DNA of 64,000 bases, from contig NZ_JAHOOZ010000003.1 in the NCBI RefSeq assembly GCF_019075875.1, positions 124,001-188,000 of the forward strand. Reading direction: 5' to 3'. The notes beneath the pieces are model-generated. The model was not told the DNA's origin. It was given only the letters and a program-made list of their open reading frames with translations, and made no database searches. Below are positions 56,663 to 64,000 of the stretch, one piece after another. Position numbers and translations under genes: made by a program. Origin of the DNA: Novosphingobium sp. G106. Its GTDB lineage: Bacteria > Pseudomonadota > Alphaproteobacteria > Sphingomonadales > Sphingomonadaceae. How positions within the stretch are numbered: position 1 is the stretch's first letter; every line of letters begins with the position of its first letter.

Positions 56663-58724
56663 GAAGATCGGACCGCAGCATCTCGATCGCAAGGCGATCC
56701 TGTATGTGCGTCAGTCCTCGGCTCACCAGGTGCTGCACAACCGCGAGAGCAGCGCGCTGCAATACGCCATGCGCGATCGGCTCGTGGCGCTGGGCTGGTC
56801 GAACATCGAGATTGTTGATGACGATCTCGGTCGATCCGCGGCAGGCGGCGTGACGCGTGCCGGTTTCGACCGGATGGTCGCCGAGGTCTGCCTCGGCAAG
56901 GTCGGTGCCGTCGCAGCCCGGGAAGTCTCGCGCTTCGCCCGCAACAGTCGCGACTGGCAGCAGCTCATCGAGATGTGCCGCGTCGTCGATACGGTGCTGA
57001 TCGACCAGGAGACCGTCTATGCTCCGCGTCAGGGCAATGATCGCCTGCTGCTGGGGTTGAAGGGCAGCCTCAATGAGTATGAGCTCGACCTCCTGCGGCA
57101 ACGCTCGCTTTCAGCCCGCTACGAGAAGGCCCGGCGGGGCGAACTCATCGTTGCTGCTCCGGTCGGCTTTGTGAAGGTCGGAGATCGGATCGAGAAGCAT
57201 CCCGACCGCCGTGTCCAGGAAGCGATTGCCCTCGTCTTCGACAAGGTGTCTGAACTTGGTAGTGCGCGGCAGGCGCTGCTCTGGTTCCTCGAGCATGGGC
57301 TGGAACTGCCCGCAAAGCACAAGAACGGCGACGTCGTGTGGCGCAGACCAAATTATGCGACCATCCATCGGATGATCGACAACCCGATCTACGGCGGCGC
57401 CTATGCCTATGGTAAAACCCGTGCTGTAGCTGGATATGATGGCGCTGCCATGCGGTCGCGGAGTCGTCGCAAGGACCGGGACGAGTGGTTGGCGCTAATT
57501 CCCGGCTCGCATGAAGGTTATGTCAGCTGGGAGCGTTCGGAGGATATCCGCAGACAAGTGAGCGACAATGTCCCCATCAGTCGGCATCACGGCGCCCCGA
57601 AGCACGGCGATGCCCTCCTCGCAGGACTCGTTCGCTGCCGGCGCTGCGGACGCAAACTGACAGTGCGCTACACTGGCGCCAAGCATGATATTCCCCGATA
57701 TTCCTGTTGGCGCGGTCTGCTCGACAATGGCGAGCCTCGTTGCATCGCCTTCGGCGGATTGCGCGTCGATGATGCGATTGAGCAGGCGCTCATCCCGGTC
57801 ATCGAGCCTGGTGCGATTGCGGCCGCCATCGAGGCCGAGGCACAAGTCACCGATCGCCGTGATCAGGTTCGTGACGCGCTGACGCGCGATCTCGAGGCTG
57901 CCCGTTACGATGCTGATCGGGCCTTCCGGCAATATGACGCCGCCGATCCGCAGAACCGGCTAGTGGCGGCGGAACTGGAGACGCGGTGGAATCGGGCACT
58001 TACGCGGGTAGGTGAGATCGAGGCTCGGATCGCCGCGCACGATGGATCGGCACCGCCTCGAGCGTCGCTGTCGTCCTCCGATGTCGCTGAACTTGCCGCC
58101 GATCTCAAAGCTGTCTGGACAGACTCGCAGACCGACACGCGCCTGAAGAAGTGCATTGTGCGCACTCTCATTCACGAGGTTGTCGCAGACCTTGATGATG
58201 ACGCATCTGAGATCGTACTGCTGATCCATTGGGCCGGTGGCATCCATAGCGAGTTGCGGCTGCCCAAGCGTCGTCGAGGGCAGCGCAACGCGACCTCCGC
58301 CGATGTCCTCACCGCCGTGCGGCAGCTTGTACTGATCGCCAATGATGATGTGATCGCTGGCATCCTCAACCGGAATGGGCTGGTGACCGGCAACGGCAAT
58401 CGCTGGACGCGCGAACGCGTCACCGCGCTTCGGTCGCATTACAGGATTCCGGTGTTCCGGGCAGCGCCCGATGGCGTTGAGCCGTGGCTCAACCTGAGCG
58501 AGGCTGCGCGCCATGTCGGCGTTGCCGCCAAAACGCTTCGGCTCGCTGCCGAGGCTGATGAGATCGAAGCCACCCACCCCTTGCCGGACGGCCCCTGGAT
58601 CTTCAGCCGAACCGAGCTTAGCGGACAAAGCGCTCGACAGATCATCGATCGCGCCCGGCTGAACCCAAAATACCCCACGGGATCGCATCCCGATCAGCAG
58701 AACCTATTCTCTTCAGCGACATAG
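56652..58724 (+). CDS. Large serine recombinase
   Basis: The 690-residue protein has an N-terminal resolvase domain with the catalytic Ser in YVRQSS (S22), then [20 protein letters not shown] and [33 protein letters not shown]. The recombinase domain (about 170-310) has [23 protein letters not shown] zinc ribbon near residues 318-360 reads [15 protein letters not shown]...YSCWRG..DNGEPRC. A coiled coil ([24 protein letters not shown]) follows, and a C-terminal HTH-like segment ([26 protein letters not shown]). ATG 56652 follows GAGGAGATACACG. It is complete and the likely agent of the element's integration and excision. Confidence 0.92.
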   Translation: MIFEKIGPQHLDRKAILYVRQSSAHQVLHNRESSALQYAMRDRLVALGWSNIEIVDDDLGRSAAGGVTRAGFDRMVAEVCLGKVGAVAAREVSRFARNSRDWQQLIEMCRVVDTVLIDQETVYAPRQGNDRLLLGLKGSLNEYELDLLRQRSLSARYEKARRGELIVAAPVGFVKVGDRIEKHPDRRVQEAIALVFDKVSELGSARQALLWFLEHGLELPAKHKNGDVVWRRPNYATIHRMIDNPIYGGAYAYGKTRAVAGYDGAAMRSRSRRKDRDEWLALIPGSHEGYVSWERSEDIRRQVSDNVPISRHHGAPKHGDALLAGLVRCRRCGRKLTVRYTGAKHDIPRYSCWRGLLDNGEPRCIAFGGLRVDDAIEQALIPVIEPGAIAAAIEAEAQVTDRRDQVRDALTRDLEAARYDADRAFRQYDAADPQNRLVAAELETRWNRALTRVGEIEARIAAHDGSAPPRASLSSSDVAELAADLKAVWTDSQTDTRLKKCIVRTLIHEVVADLDDDASEIVLLIHWAGGIHSELRLPKRRRGQRNATSADVLTAVRQLVLIANDDVIAGILNRNGLVTGNGNRWTRERVTALRSHYRIPVFRAAPDGVEPWLNLSEAARHVGVAAKTLRLAAEADEIEATHPLPDGPWIFSRTELSGQSARQIIDRARLNPKYPTGSHPDQQNLFSSAT

Positions 58725-58753
58725 ACAGATGGGTGTTATGAAGCAGGGTTGTA

Positions 58754-59165
58754 ATCGCGCCGCCAAGCCTCGATGAGCCGCCTGGCTTCGGGGATCGAGG
58801 CGAACCAGTGGATGTTCAGGCATTCATCCCGGAACGATCCGTTGAAGGTCTCGATATAGGCGTTGTCCGTGGGCTTGCCAGGACGCGAGAAGTCGATCCG
58901 GACGCCATGGTGATAAGCCCACAATTCAACCAGTCGGCCGGTAAATTCTCCGCCCATGTCGGCGAACAGGAACCTTGGCGCCGCGCGTCGGCGTACCAGG
59001 CGATTGAGGACCTCAACCACATTCTCGCCGCGCAGGCGCTGTCCCACCTCGATGGCCAACGCCTCGCGGCTGAACACATCGACCACCGTCAACATCCGGA
59101 ACTTCTGCCCGTTGCTCAGCTGGTCATGGACGAAGTCCAAGCTCCAATCACCGTTGCGTTCCGTA
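58754..59165 (-). pseudogene. IS3-family OrfB integrase core, split by the recombinase element
   Basis: The minus-strand frame reads RNGDWSLDFVHDQLSNGQKFRMLTVVDVFSREALAIEVGQRLRGENVVEVLNRLV, FLFADMGGEFTGRLVELWAYHHGVRIDFSRPGKPTDNAYIETFNGSFRDECLN, and LIEAWRRDYN. It includes the DDE residues (WSLDFV, FADMGGEF, IETFNG). It continues at 56119 as ESRPHMALGN. The N-terminal half of OrfB and OrfA are missing; other sequence begins at about 59165. Confidence 0.88.
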
Positions 59166-59306
59166 CGAAACCGGGGATGCGACGAAAAAACGCTAAGCGA
59201 TTTGCACTTGTCGTCTGCCGCTGACAAAGCAACCGTTTGAGTGTTGAACGCGATGGTCTGGAAACAGCCGCTTGCCGGTCGCAGTTTGCCCGTTACGATC
59301 ACCGGC

Positions 59307-59960
59307 ATGACTGATCCGTCCTACGCCCTGCTCGACCCTCGCCCTATTGCGGCAAATGCTCCTTATACCTTCTTTCTACCAAGTTCTGCCGAGATTACTG
59401 CTGTCGGAAAAGGCGATCTCGTCAAACTGACTTTCGAATACGCCCATGAAACCGAGAAATGGGGGGCGGAGCGAATGTGGGTCATCGTAGAGCAAGCAGG
59501 AAACGATGACCTTCTCGGCGTGCTTGATAATGACCTTGACGAGCCCACAACGACACTGGAAGCTGGTGAACTGATTCATTTCAAGCGCCATCACGTTCTG
59601 TCAATTCAATGGGCACACCCTGAAAAGGCGCCATCGCCAGCTGACTATAGAGAATATTGGGACCGCTGCCTCGTCGACCAATGCGTTCTCGATGGCGAGG
59701 AGCCGGTGGAGTTCATCTATCGGGAAGAGCCAGACATGACGCAGGAGGGGGATAAATATCACGACAGTGGATGGCGCATCCGAGGCCGCGCAGGGGACGC
59801 CACGGATGAAGAGATGGAGGCACGCGAGCTACAATATGTGGCGTTAGGCGCTGTTTTGAATCAGGACGATAGCTGGATACACTCGATCGACGCGCCGATC
59901 GGCACGGCTCTAATGCGCGACTTCAAGACAGACACCTATGTCCCGGAAGGCACGAGTTGA
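59307..59960 (+). CDS. DUF2314/DUF2185-like protein, immunity-type
   Basis: The 217-residue acidic protein has two parts. Residues about 10-110 (FEYAHETEKWGAERMWVIVEQAGNDDLLGVLDNDLDEPTTTLEAGELIHFKRHHV) resemble DUF2314 (ERMWV...LxNDP...L..G). Residues about 140-215 (DQCVLDGEEPVEFIYREEP...HDSGWRIRGRAGD...YVALGAVLNQDDSWIHSIDAPIGTALMRD) resemble DUF2185/Imm33 with DSGWRI and LNxDDSW. Such proteins are found as immunity proteins in polymorphic toxin loci. No toxin is adjacent. ATG 59307 begins where the family starts; a GTG/ATG further upstream lies in IS3 sequence. There is no strong ribosome site. Confidence 0.65.
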   Translation: MTDPSYALLDPRPIAANAPYTFFLPSSAEITAVGKGDLVKLTFEYAHETEKWGAERMWVIVEQAGNDDLLGVLDNDLDEPTTTLEAGELIHFKRHHVLSIQWAHPEKAPSPADYREYWDRCLVDQCVLDGEEPVEFIYREEPDMTQEGDKYHDSGWRIRGRAGDATDEEMEARELQYVALGAVLNQDDSWIHSIDAPIGTALMRDFKTDTYVPEGTS

Positions 59961-60048
59961 GGCCGGTATAGCTTTTTTGCGCCCAGAAGCAGACTGACCG
60001 GACTCCCCGAACATTGCAGACATCATGCAAATCGTGGATGGTCGGTCA

Positions 60049-60522
60049 ATGAGGTGGATTTTCCCGATCCTGGTTGCCGTGCCGAGTGCCGCTTGCGCTG
60101 ATGACCATCCGCAGAGCTATCTTCTGTCGATCGTCAGCCTTCCGGTGAGAGATGCCGTTAGCGTAAAGGCGTTCTCGTTCGAGAGTTGTGGAGTGCAGTT
60201 CAGACCTGTTTGCCGCATTCCAACCGGTTGGCGGATATCAGCCGGAAGCAGCGGAACACCTGACGGCGAGCTTGGGGGAGAAGGGAGCCAAGGTGCTACG
60301 TGGTTCAGTGGGCGAAACCCGAAGGACCTCTATTCCTTTATTTTGGTGTCTCTCTCAGCCCCGTTGCAGCGAACCGATATTAGGACGAATGATGGGACCG
60401 GGTTCTCGCCGGCCACATTCAAGGGACATGTGACGCTAGAAACCGACGATGGCGAGACGCGCGCGCCCTTGGACTACCGCAACATCAAGTTGATCCCGGC
60501 GGCGGCATGTCCCCGTCGATAG
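60049..60522 (+). CDS. Secreted hypothetical protein
   Basis: The 157-residue protein has a short signal peptide (MRWIFPILVAVPSAACA) and a mature part without membrane segments (HPQSYLLSIVSLPVRDAVSVKAFSFESCGVQFRPVCRIPTGWRISAGSSG...). It has two Cys (VQFRPVC and FESCG) and may form a disulphide. An in-frame ATG 24 bases upstream gives a longer, less signal-like start. ATG 60049 is preceded by GGTCGGTCA. No family is recognised. It follows the immunity-like gene in the same direction. Confidence 0.6.
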   Translation: MRWIFPILVAVPSAACADDHPQSYLLSIVSLPVRDAVSVKAFSFESCGVQFRPVCRIPTGWRISAGSSGTPDGELGGEGSQGATWFSGRNPKDLYSFILVSLSAPLQRTDIRTNDGTGFSPATFKGHVTLETDDGETRAPLDYRNIKLIPAAACPRR

Positions 60523-60809
60523 CGACGACCATCCACGCTAAGCGGACATTCCGCCCGATACCGCCGCCCCGCAAGCCTCACCGCTAAGGAAACCGGCATC
60601 GCGAATCAGTCTGCTAATCGCCCCTCGTCGGGCGCGAATTTCGGGTTGATTCGGGACCCATTTCTCGCCAGATTGCATCCCGGCAAGGGGTTAAGGACTC
60701 CTCACAACATGTTGATTTTAATCCATTTATTGGCAGAATGGGTGCGTACGGCGCATTACAACTTGGCGACGGAAAAGCCGGGCCTGCTGGAAGCAGTCAC
60801 CGCTGTCCC
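60523..60809. other. Region 3' of the recombinase pair
   Basis: Nearly 290 bases without a supported gene. It lies directly beyond the 3' end of the recombinase pair (minus strand), where an attachment site for such modules is often placed. No direct repeat was found by eye. Confidence 0.3.
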
Positions 60810-62006
60810 CTACCCGAGCATGCGCTCAATTGCCGCGCCGATCTGCTCAGCGGCATCCAATACGTGCTCGTCGCCAAGATGGGCATATCGTGCTGTCGAT
60901 TGCTGATTGCTGTGCCCGAGCAATCGCCCGATCATCGGGAGCGTTTCCTTGTTCATCGCGGCATGGCTGGCGAATGTATGCCGCAGATCATGAAGCCGCA
61001 CGCCGCGCAGGCCCGCCTCCGAACGGATTTCATGCCAATAGTAGTCGAGCCAGCGCAGCGGCTTCCTGACGCGGGGGCTCCAGAAAAGCCACGGAATGTT
61101 CTTCAGCCTCGGGAGATCATCGATCAGCGCCCGCGCTTCGTCCCCCAGCCAAACCGTGCGCGGGCCGGTCTTGCTGTCCCTTAACTTCAATCGATTTCCC
61201 CGTAAGTCCTGCCATTGCAGGCTGGTGATCTCACCGGCCCGACATCCCGTCAGCAGCAGCAAGGCAATGGCCGTCGCCGCGATCGGCCTCACCTTGTCTT
61301 CGCTCGACCGCACCCGAGCCAACGCCTCGCCCAACCGCTCCAGTTCTGCGCGGCTCAAAAACCGCTCGCACTTGCGCTTGCGGTTGGGACGGACGGCCCG
61401 GCACGGATTGGTGTTTTCCAGGCGGTAGCCCCAACTCTCCGCCTTGTTGAGCAGGCTGCTCAGTATCGCGACTACCCGGTTTGCTCCGCCAGGGCCCATC
61501 CGGTTGTTGAGGTCTGCGAACCATCTGGTGACGTCCGCCTCGTTCAGCGCATCGATGAAGATGTCGGGAAAGGCATCATCGAGGTAGAGCCTGCGGTATT
61601 TCTCGTTGGCCACTAGGGTCGAAGCCTTCCAGCGCCCCGACCAGCGCTGCCAGTATTCCTCAAGAAAGTCGTCGAAGCGGGGCGCACTCCGGATACGCTT
61701 GCGCTCGGTCACCGGATCGAGGCCGACCCGCGCATAAGCCAGTACGCGCCGTGCAACGACAGTAGCCTGATGGCGCGTTATGACCGACGCCGGGCCGATG
61801 GTGACGGTGCGCAGCCGACCCGCCATGCGCGTCTGCACGATGTAGATGTTGCGGCCGGTGGCATAGTGGCGAACGCCAAAACCAGGCTCGATGCCGAGCC
61901 ACGTCGTTTCGCGCGGCTTTCCCGTAGGAAGCCGCATAGAGGCAACATCGACCCCAACTTCCGCGAGTGCCTCGGTGACGATCTGCTTTAACGCAATGGC
62001 GGTCAT
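60810..62006 (-). CDS. Tyrosine recombinase A (complete)
   Basis: The 398-residue integrase-family enzyme has an N-terminal DNA-binding part (residues 1-105), a core-binding SAM-like domain (about 108-205) and the catalytic domain. Catalytic residues are R256 (LLTGCRAGEI), H339/R342 (HDLRHT), H365 (LLGH) and the nucleophile Y374 (STARYAHL). It is complete. Its ATG at 62006 overlaps the stop of recombinase B by four bases (ATGA 62003-62006), so the two are cotranslated. Residues 1-312 are duplicated at 33606-34598. Confidence 0.9.
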   Translation of the reverse strand: MTAIALKQIVTEALAEVGVDVASMRLPTGKPRETTWLGIEPGFGVRHYATGRNIYIVQTRMAGRLRTVTIGPASVITRHQATVVARRVLAYARVGLDPVTERKRIRSAPRFDDFLEEYWQRWSGRWKASTLVANEKYRRLYLDDAFPDIFIDALNEADVTRWFADLNNRMGPGGANRVVAILSSLLNKAESWGYRLENTNPCRAVRPNRKRKCERFLSRAELERLGEALARVRSSEDKVRPIAATAIALLLLTGCRAGEITSLQWQDLRGNRLKLRDSKTGPRTVWLGDEARALIDDLPRLKNIPWLFWSPRVRKPLRWLDYYWHEIRSEAGLRGVRLHDLRHTFASHAAMNKETLPMIGRLLGHSNQQSTARYAHLGDEHVLDAAEQIGAAIERMLG

Positions 62007-62455
62007 GGGCGCAGCCCTATCGCCTGAGCAAGGTTGCCCGAGATTCTCACTGCCGCGTCGGCGATCACCTCGTCGGAGAGATGCGCATACTTGGCGGTCG
62101 TCTCGGGCAGAACATGCCCCAGAAGCTTGCCGATCGTCGCCAACGGAACATTGTCCATGATGGCGGCGGACGCAAAACTGTGACGCAAATCATGGATACG
62201 CAAATCCGGCAGCGCACACATTCGCCTGAAATGTGGCCACCAGTTGTCCAGGCGGAGCGGTGCGGTCCCGCTCGCATTGGGGAATACATACGGGCAGTTT
62301 TCGTGTCGGGGCTGCGCTTCCAAAATCGCCAGCGCCTGGCTGTTCAGCCAGATGGTTTTGGGGCCGGTTTTGCTATCGGGCAAAGCGAGATGTGGCGGCC
62401 GCACCCAATCCCAGCGCAAGTCTCGAACTTCGCTCACCCGCGCGCCGGTGTAGAG
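61067..62455. repeat. 1389-bp direct duplication of the recombinase pair (copy 2, in the intact genes)
   Basis: This matches 33659-35047 without a difference that I could find by eye. Here it is embedded in complete genes, so this is the parent or the intact copy. Confidence 0.92.
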
Positions 62456-63316
62456 CAACAGCCGAACGACCGCGACTTTGGAGGGATGATCAGCTTCGGC
62501 TGCCCGCAGCGCTGCGCCCATGCGGCGGTACTCCAAAGGGGACAGATACCGCTCGCAGGCCTGCGGCTTGTAGCGCGGCATTCCGCGGCAAGGGTTGGAA
62601 CCTTTACGCCGCAGATGCAGCGCCTCGGCATATTTGAAAAGCGCCGCGAGAACCGGAATGGCCCGGTTGAAATTGGTTTCAAGAGTGTCGGCGCAATCGT
62701 CGCGCCACCTGGTGATGTCGGCTGCCGAAACATCGGAAATACGCATGGTTCCGAACACCGGCGCGAGGTCGCGTCGCCAGGCCTCATGGTTGCGTTTTGC
62801 GGTCGATGGCTTCCAATATCGTGCGATGTCGGACCAGTAGGTTTCGACATAGTCATTGAGCGGCGGCGTGGCGCTGACCTTGGTCCGTTTGGGCAGGCCA
62901 TCGAGCGCGACTTCCGCCAGCAGGCGTCGCGCCTGCGCGCGCGCCAGATCGGCGTCCACCTCGTCGGCGCGCCCCAGCGTGACGCGCCGCTGTGTGTTGC
63001 GATGCCGTACCCGGACGAACCAATAGTAGCGCCCGGTCGGCCTGACCCGCAGCCCAAACCCGGGCAGAACGGTGTCCCAGATGCTGTATTCGGTCGCCCG
63101 CAGCGGCAGCGTCCGCCGCACGAAATTGCCGTCCAGAAAGGCCCGTAATGGATGCGATTTCCACCGTGGGACCAAAAGGCCATCTTGGGGTGCCAAATCG
63201 CCCTCGAAAGTACCTGAAAACGGGGAATTTCTGGGGAGCAGATAGCCATCGGGAACCCCCGAACTGCCGGGCGGATTTTCGAAGACAGCCATTGATTCTA
63301 TGGGATTTTTTCTCAT
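62003..63316 (-). CDS. Tyrosine recombinase B (complete)
   Basis: The 437-residue protein has an N-terminal extension followed by an arm-binding domain (about residues 75-150: TEYSIWDTVLPGFGLRVRPTGRYYWFVRVRHRNTQRRVTLGRADEVDADLARAQARRLLAEVALDG). A core-binding domain (about 152-245) precedes the catalytic domain with R293 (LLYTGARVSEV), H375/R378 (IHDLRHSF), H401 (LLGHVLPET) and Y410 (TTAKYAHL). It is translated first and overlaps recombinase A. The two enzymes are different from each other and may act as a heteromeric pair. Start ATG 63316 has no clear ribosome site; an internal ATG at residue 9 is possible. Confidence 0.9.
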   Translation of the reverse strand: MRKNPIESMAVFENPPGSSGVPDGYLLPRNSPFSGTFEGDLAPQDGLLVPRWKSHPLRAFLDGNFVRRTLPLRATEYSIWDTVLPGFGLRVRPTGRYYWFVRVRHRNTQRRVTLGRADEVDADLARAQARRLLAEVALDGLPKRTKVSATPPLNDYVETYWSDIARYWKPSTAKRNHEAWRRDLAPVFGTMRISDVSAADITRWRDDCADTLETNFNRAIPVLAALFKYAEALHLRRKGSNPCRGMPRYKPQACERYLSPLEYRRMGAALRAAEADHPSKVAVVRLLLYTGARVSEVRDLRWDWVRPPHLALPDSKTGPKTIWLNSQALAILEAQPRHENCPYVFPNASGTAPLRLDNWWPHFRRMCALPDLRIHDLRHSFASAAIMDNVPLATIGKLLGHVLPETTAKYAHLSDEVIADAAVRISGNLAQAIGLRP

Positions 63317-63328
63317 AAATGCGCCTTA

Positions 63329-63380
63329 CGGTGCATACGGTGTGCTGACCTTATAGGGTCATTCCCCCATGGATGACCCT
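63329..63380. promoter_or_regulatory. Upstream region of the recombinase pair with 19-bp shared repeat and inverted repeat
   Basis: CGGTGCATACGGTGTGCTG (63329-63347) matches 26767-26785 exactly and internally repeats ACGGTG. An 8-bp inverted repeat (AGGGTCAT 63355-63362, ATGACCCT 63373-63380) follows. Position upstream of two divergent genes fits an operator, or the crossover core of the recombinases. Confidence 0.5.
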
Positions 63381-63530
63381 TGACCGATCTGATACCGAGA
63401 TCGCCGGGCGAAGCCCGCCCTTGGCCTCCGGTAGGGCTGCTTGCCCGCTTCGGGCTGGAGAGTGCGGCTCTGGAACTTTGTTTCTATTTGGCTACCACTC
63501 GCCCAGTCAGACGAAAACTGGAGTGAAGAC

Positions 63531-63794
63531 GTGGCAAGGCCCAAAAGAGTTGGAAAGGATTTGCCCTCGATTTGCGCGCAGCGCGAGAAGCTCGAAGCAC
63601 AGCTTGCGGAATTGGCGGCGCGGGAAAAGGAAGCGCTTGAGGCTGCGCGCGATGCCGGCCGCCCCGTGCTGCTCAGTGCGCTGGGCAAGGTCAAGATCGG
63701 CGAGATGAACCGTCAGGATGCGAAAGCGATTGCCGCTGCAATTGGCAAGCTGGGCGGCGCGCAGGCGGCGAAATTACTGGCGGCCAAAGCCTAG
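63531..63794 (+). CDS. Small Ala/Lys-rich protein divergent from the recombinases
   Basis: The 87-residue protein starts at GTG 63531, preceded by TGGAGTGAAGAC with GGAG at good spacing. It reads VARPKRVGKDLPSICAQREKLEAQLAELAAREKEALEAARDAGRPVLLSALGKVKIGEMNRQDAKAIAAAIGKLGGAQAAKLLAAKA. The first half is a coiled coil (EKLEAQLAELAAREKEALEAA); the second is helical and basic. It may be a small plasmid mobilisation or recombination accessory protein. No family is certain. It is followed at once by a strong terminator. Confidence 0.65.
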   Translation: MARPKRVGKDLPSICAQREKLEAQLAELAAREKEALEAARDAGRPVLLSALGKVKIGEMNRQDAKAIAAAIGKLGGAQAAKLLAAKA

Positions 63795-63839
63795 CCGCTC
63801 GAACTCGATTGATCGCGGACACCGAACGCGAAAACACCT

Positions 63840-63871
63840 GCGGCCCGGCACGCTTTAGCGTGCCGGGCCGC
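63840..63871 (+). terminator. Strong intrinsic terminator
   Basis: A perfect 14-bp stem (GCGGCCCGGCACGC / GCGTGCCGGGCCGC) closes a TTTA loop, followed by CGCCGATTTTTG. It lies 45 bases after the stop of the small gene at 63531. The T-run begins about 6 bases after the stem, slightly far but compatible. Confidence 0.75.
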
Positions 63872-63915
63872 GCCGATTTTTGCGCTGCATCACGATCGTT
63901 TATCGCGGGGGCAAT

Positions 63916-63941
63916 CGCCGGCCGGACGTGTCCGGCCGGCG
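63916..63941. promoter_or_regulatory. Second GC-rich hairpin
   Basis: A perfect 11-bp stem (CGCCGGCCGGA / TCCGGCCGGCG) with loop CGTG follows the terminator by 45 bases. No T-run is present. It may be a terminator for the other strand or an inverted repeat used by a DNA-binding protein. Confidence 0.45.
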
Positions 63942-64000
63942 CCGCGCTAGCTCTCAGCCGGCCGCTTGGGCTAAGCTCGCAAAATCCCTGTCCCTCATGA

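Larger units (their letters stand above)
56115..58753 (+). mobile_element. Serine-recombinase element (about 2.63 kb) with TTGTA core, inserted in IS3 OrfB
   Basis: The element is bounded by the 5-bp direct repeat TTGTA (56115-56119 and 58749-58753). IS3 OrfB lies on both outer sides and is restored exactly when the element is removed. It carries three plus-strand genes: a DUF5372-like frame, a 65-residue protein and a large serine recombinase. No other cargo is present. Short core repeats and precise in-frame restoration are what integration by a large serine recombinase would leave. Confidence 0.85.

Noticed and set aside
62081..63148. A 355-codon plus-strand frame opposite tyrosine recombinase B
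   Set aside because: It lies within the recombinase gene, whose catalytic residues are all on the minus strand. The antisense product matches nothing.

Overview
The window looks like an alphaproteobacterium of the Sphingomonadales. The evidence is an aerobic (CobE/CobF-type) cobalamin operon, a sphingomonad-style MobF relaxase and TraD pair, an S8 peptidase/ECF sigma/anti-sigma locus, and many IS110, IS3, IS5 and IS91 relatives typical of that group. The DNA is GC-rich. No rRNA, tRNA or CRISPR array was seen. The density of broken insertion sequences suggests a plasmid or a plasmid-derived genomic island. The genus assignment is inference.

Layout. (1) 1-3342: end of a tightly coupled cob operon (cobL tail, cobE, cobM, cobB, cobF), every junction a 4-base start/stop overlap. 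(2) 3.4-7.1 kb: a relaxase fragment and an ISNCY transposase split by two IS110-family elements. (3) 7.2-12.1 kb: an envelope-stress-like locus with an outer-membrane barrel, an Ala-rich heptad-repeat protein, a secreted S8 peptidase, and a divergent sigma/anti-sigma pair. (4) 12.1-14.5 kb: IS110 remnants. (5) 14.6-19.2 kb: two large secreted-type proteins without signal peptides, one a beta-helix/RTX protein. (6) 19.2-26.8 kb: IS remnants, then the conjugation genes (frameshifted MobF relaxase, traD, a ribbon-helix-helix protein) and an oriT-like repeat cluster. (7) 27.2-31.7 kb: the stump of a copper-resistance cluster between IS remnants. (8) 31.9-42.1 kb and 46.9-55.7 kb: a c-di-GMP and two-component signalling island (two PilZ proteins, an intact PAS-GGDEF-EAL protein, a broken EAL gene, a FixJ-like regulator, two FixL-like kinases), invaded by RIT, IS21, ISL3, IS200, IS3, IS91 and IS30 elements. 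(9) 56.1-58.75 kb: a three-gene serine-recombinase element sitting inside an IS3 transposase gene. (10) 59.3-64 kb: an immunity-like protein, a secreted hypothetical, and an overlapping pair of tyrosine recombinases with a small divergent gene and strong hairpins. A 1389-bp part of the recombinase pair is duplicated at 33.66-35.05 kb.

Much of the window can be read as layered insertions whose order can be reconstructed: ISNCY opened by IS110s; IS21 istB opened by ISL3, itself opened by IS200; IS3 opened by IS30; and another IS3 opened by the serine-recombinase element, where joining the flanks across a TTGTA core restores the transposase reading frame. The best candidates for little-described biology are that serine-recombinase element, the conserved non-coding ends of the IS110/IS1111 elements (candidate guide RNAs), the sigma/S8/heptad-repeat envelope locus, and the twin tyrosine recombinase module that shares a 19-bp sequence with the oriT-side region.
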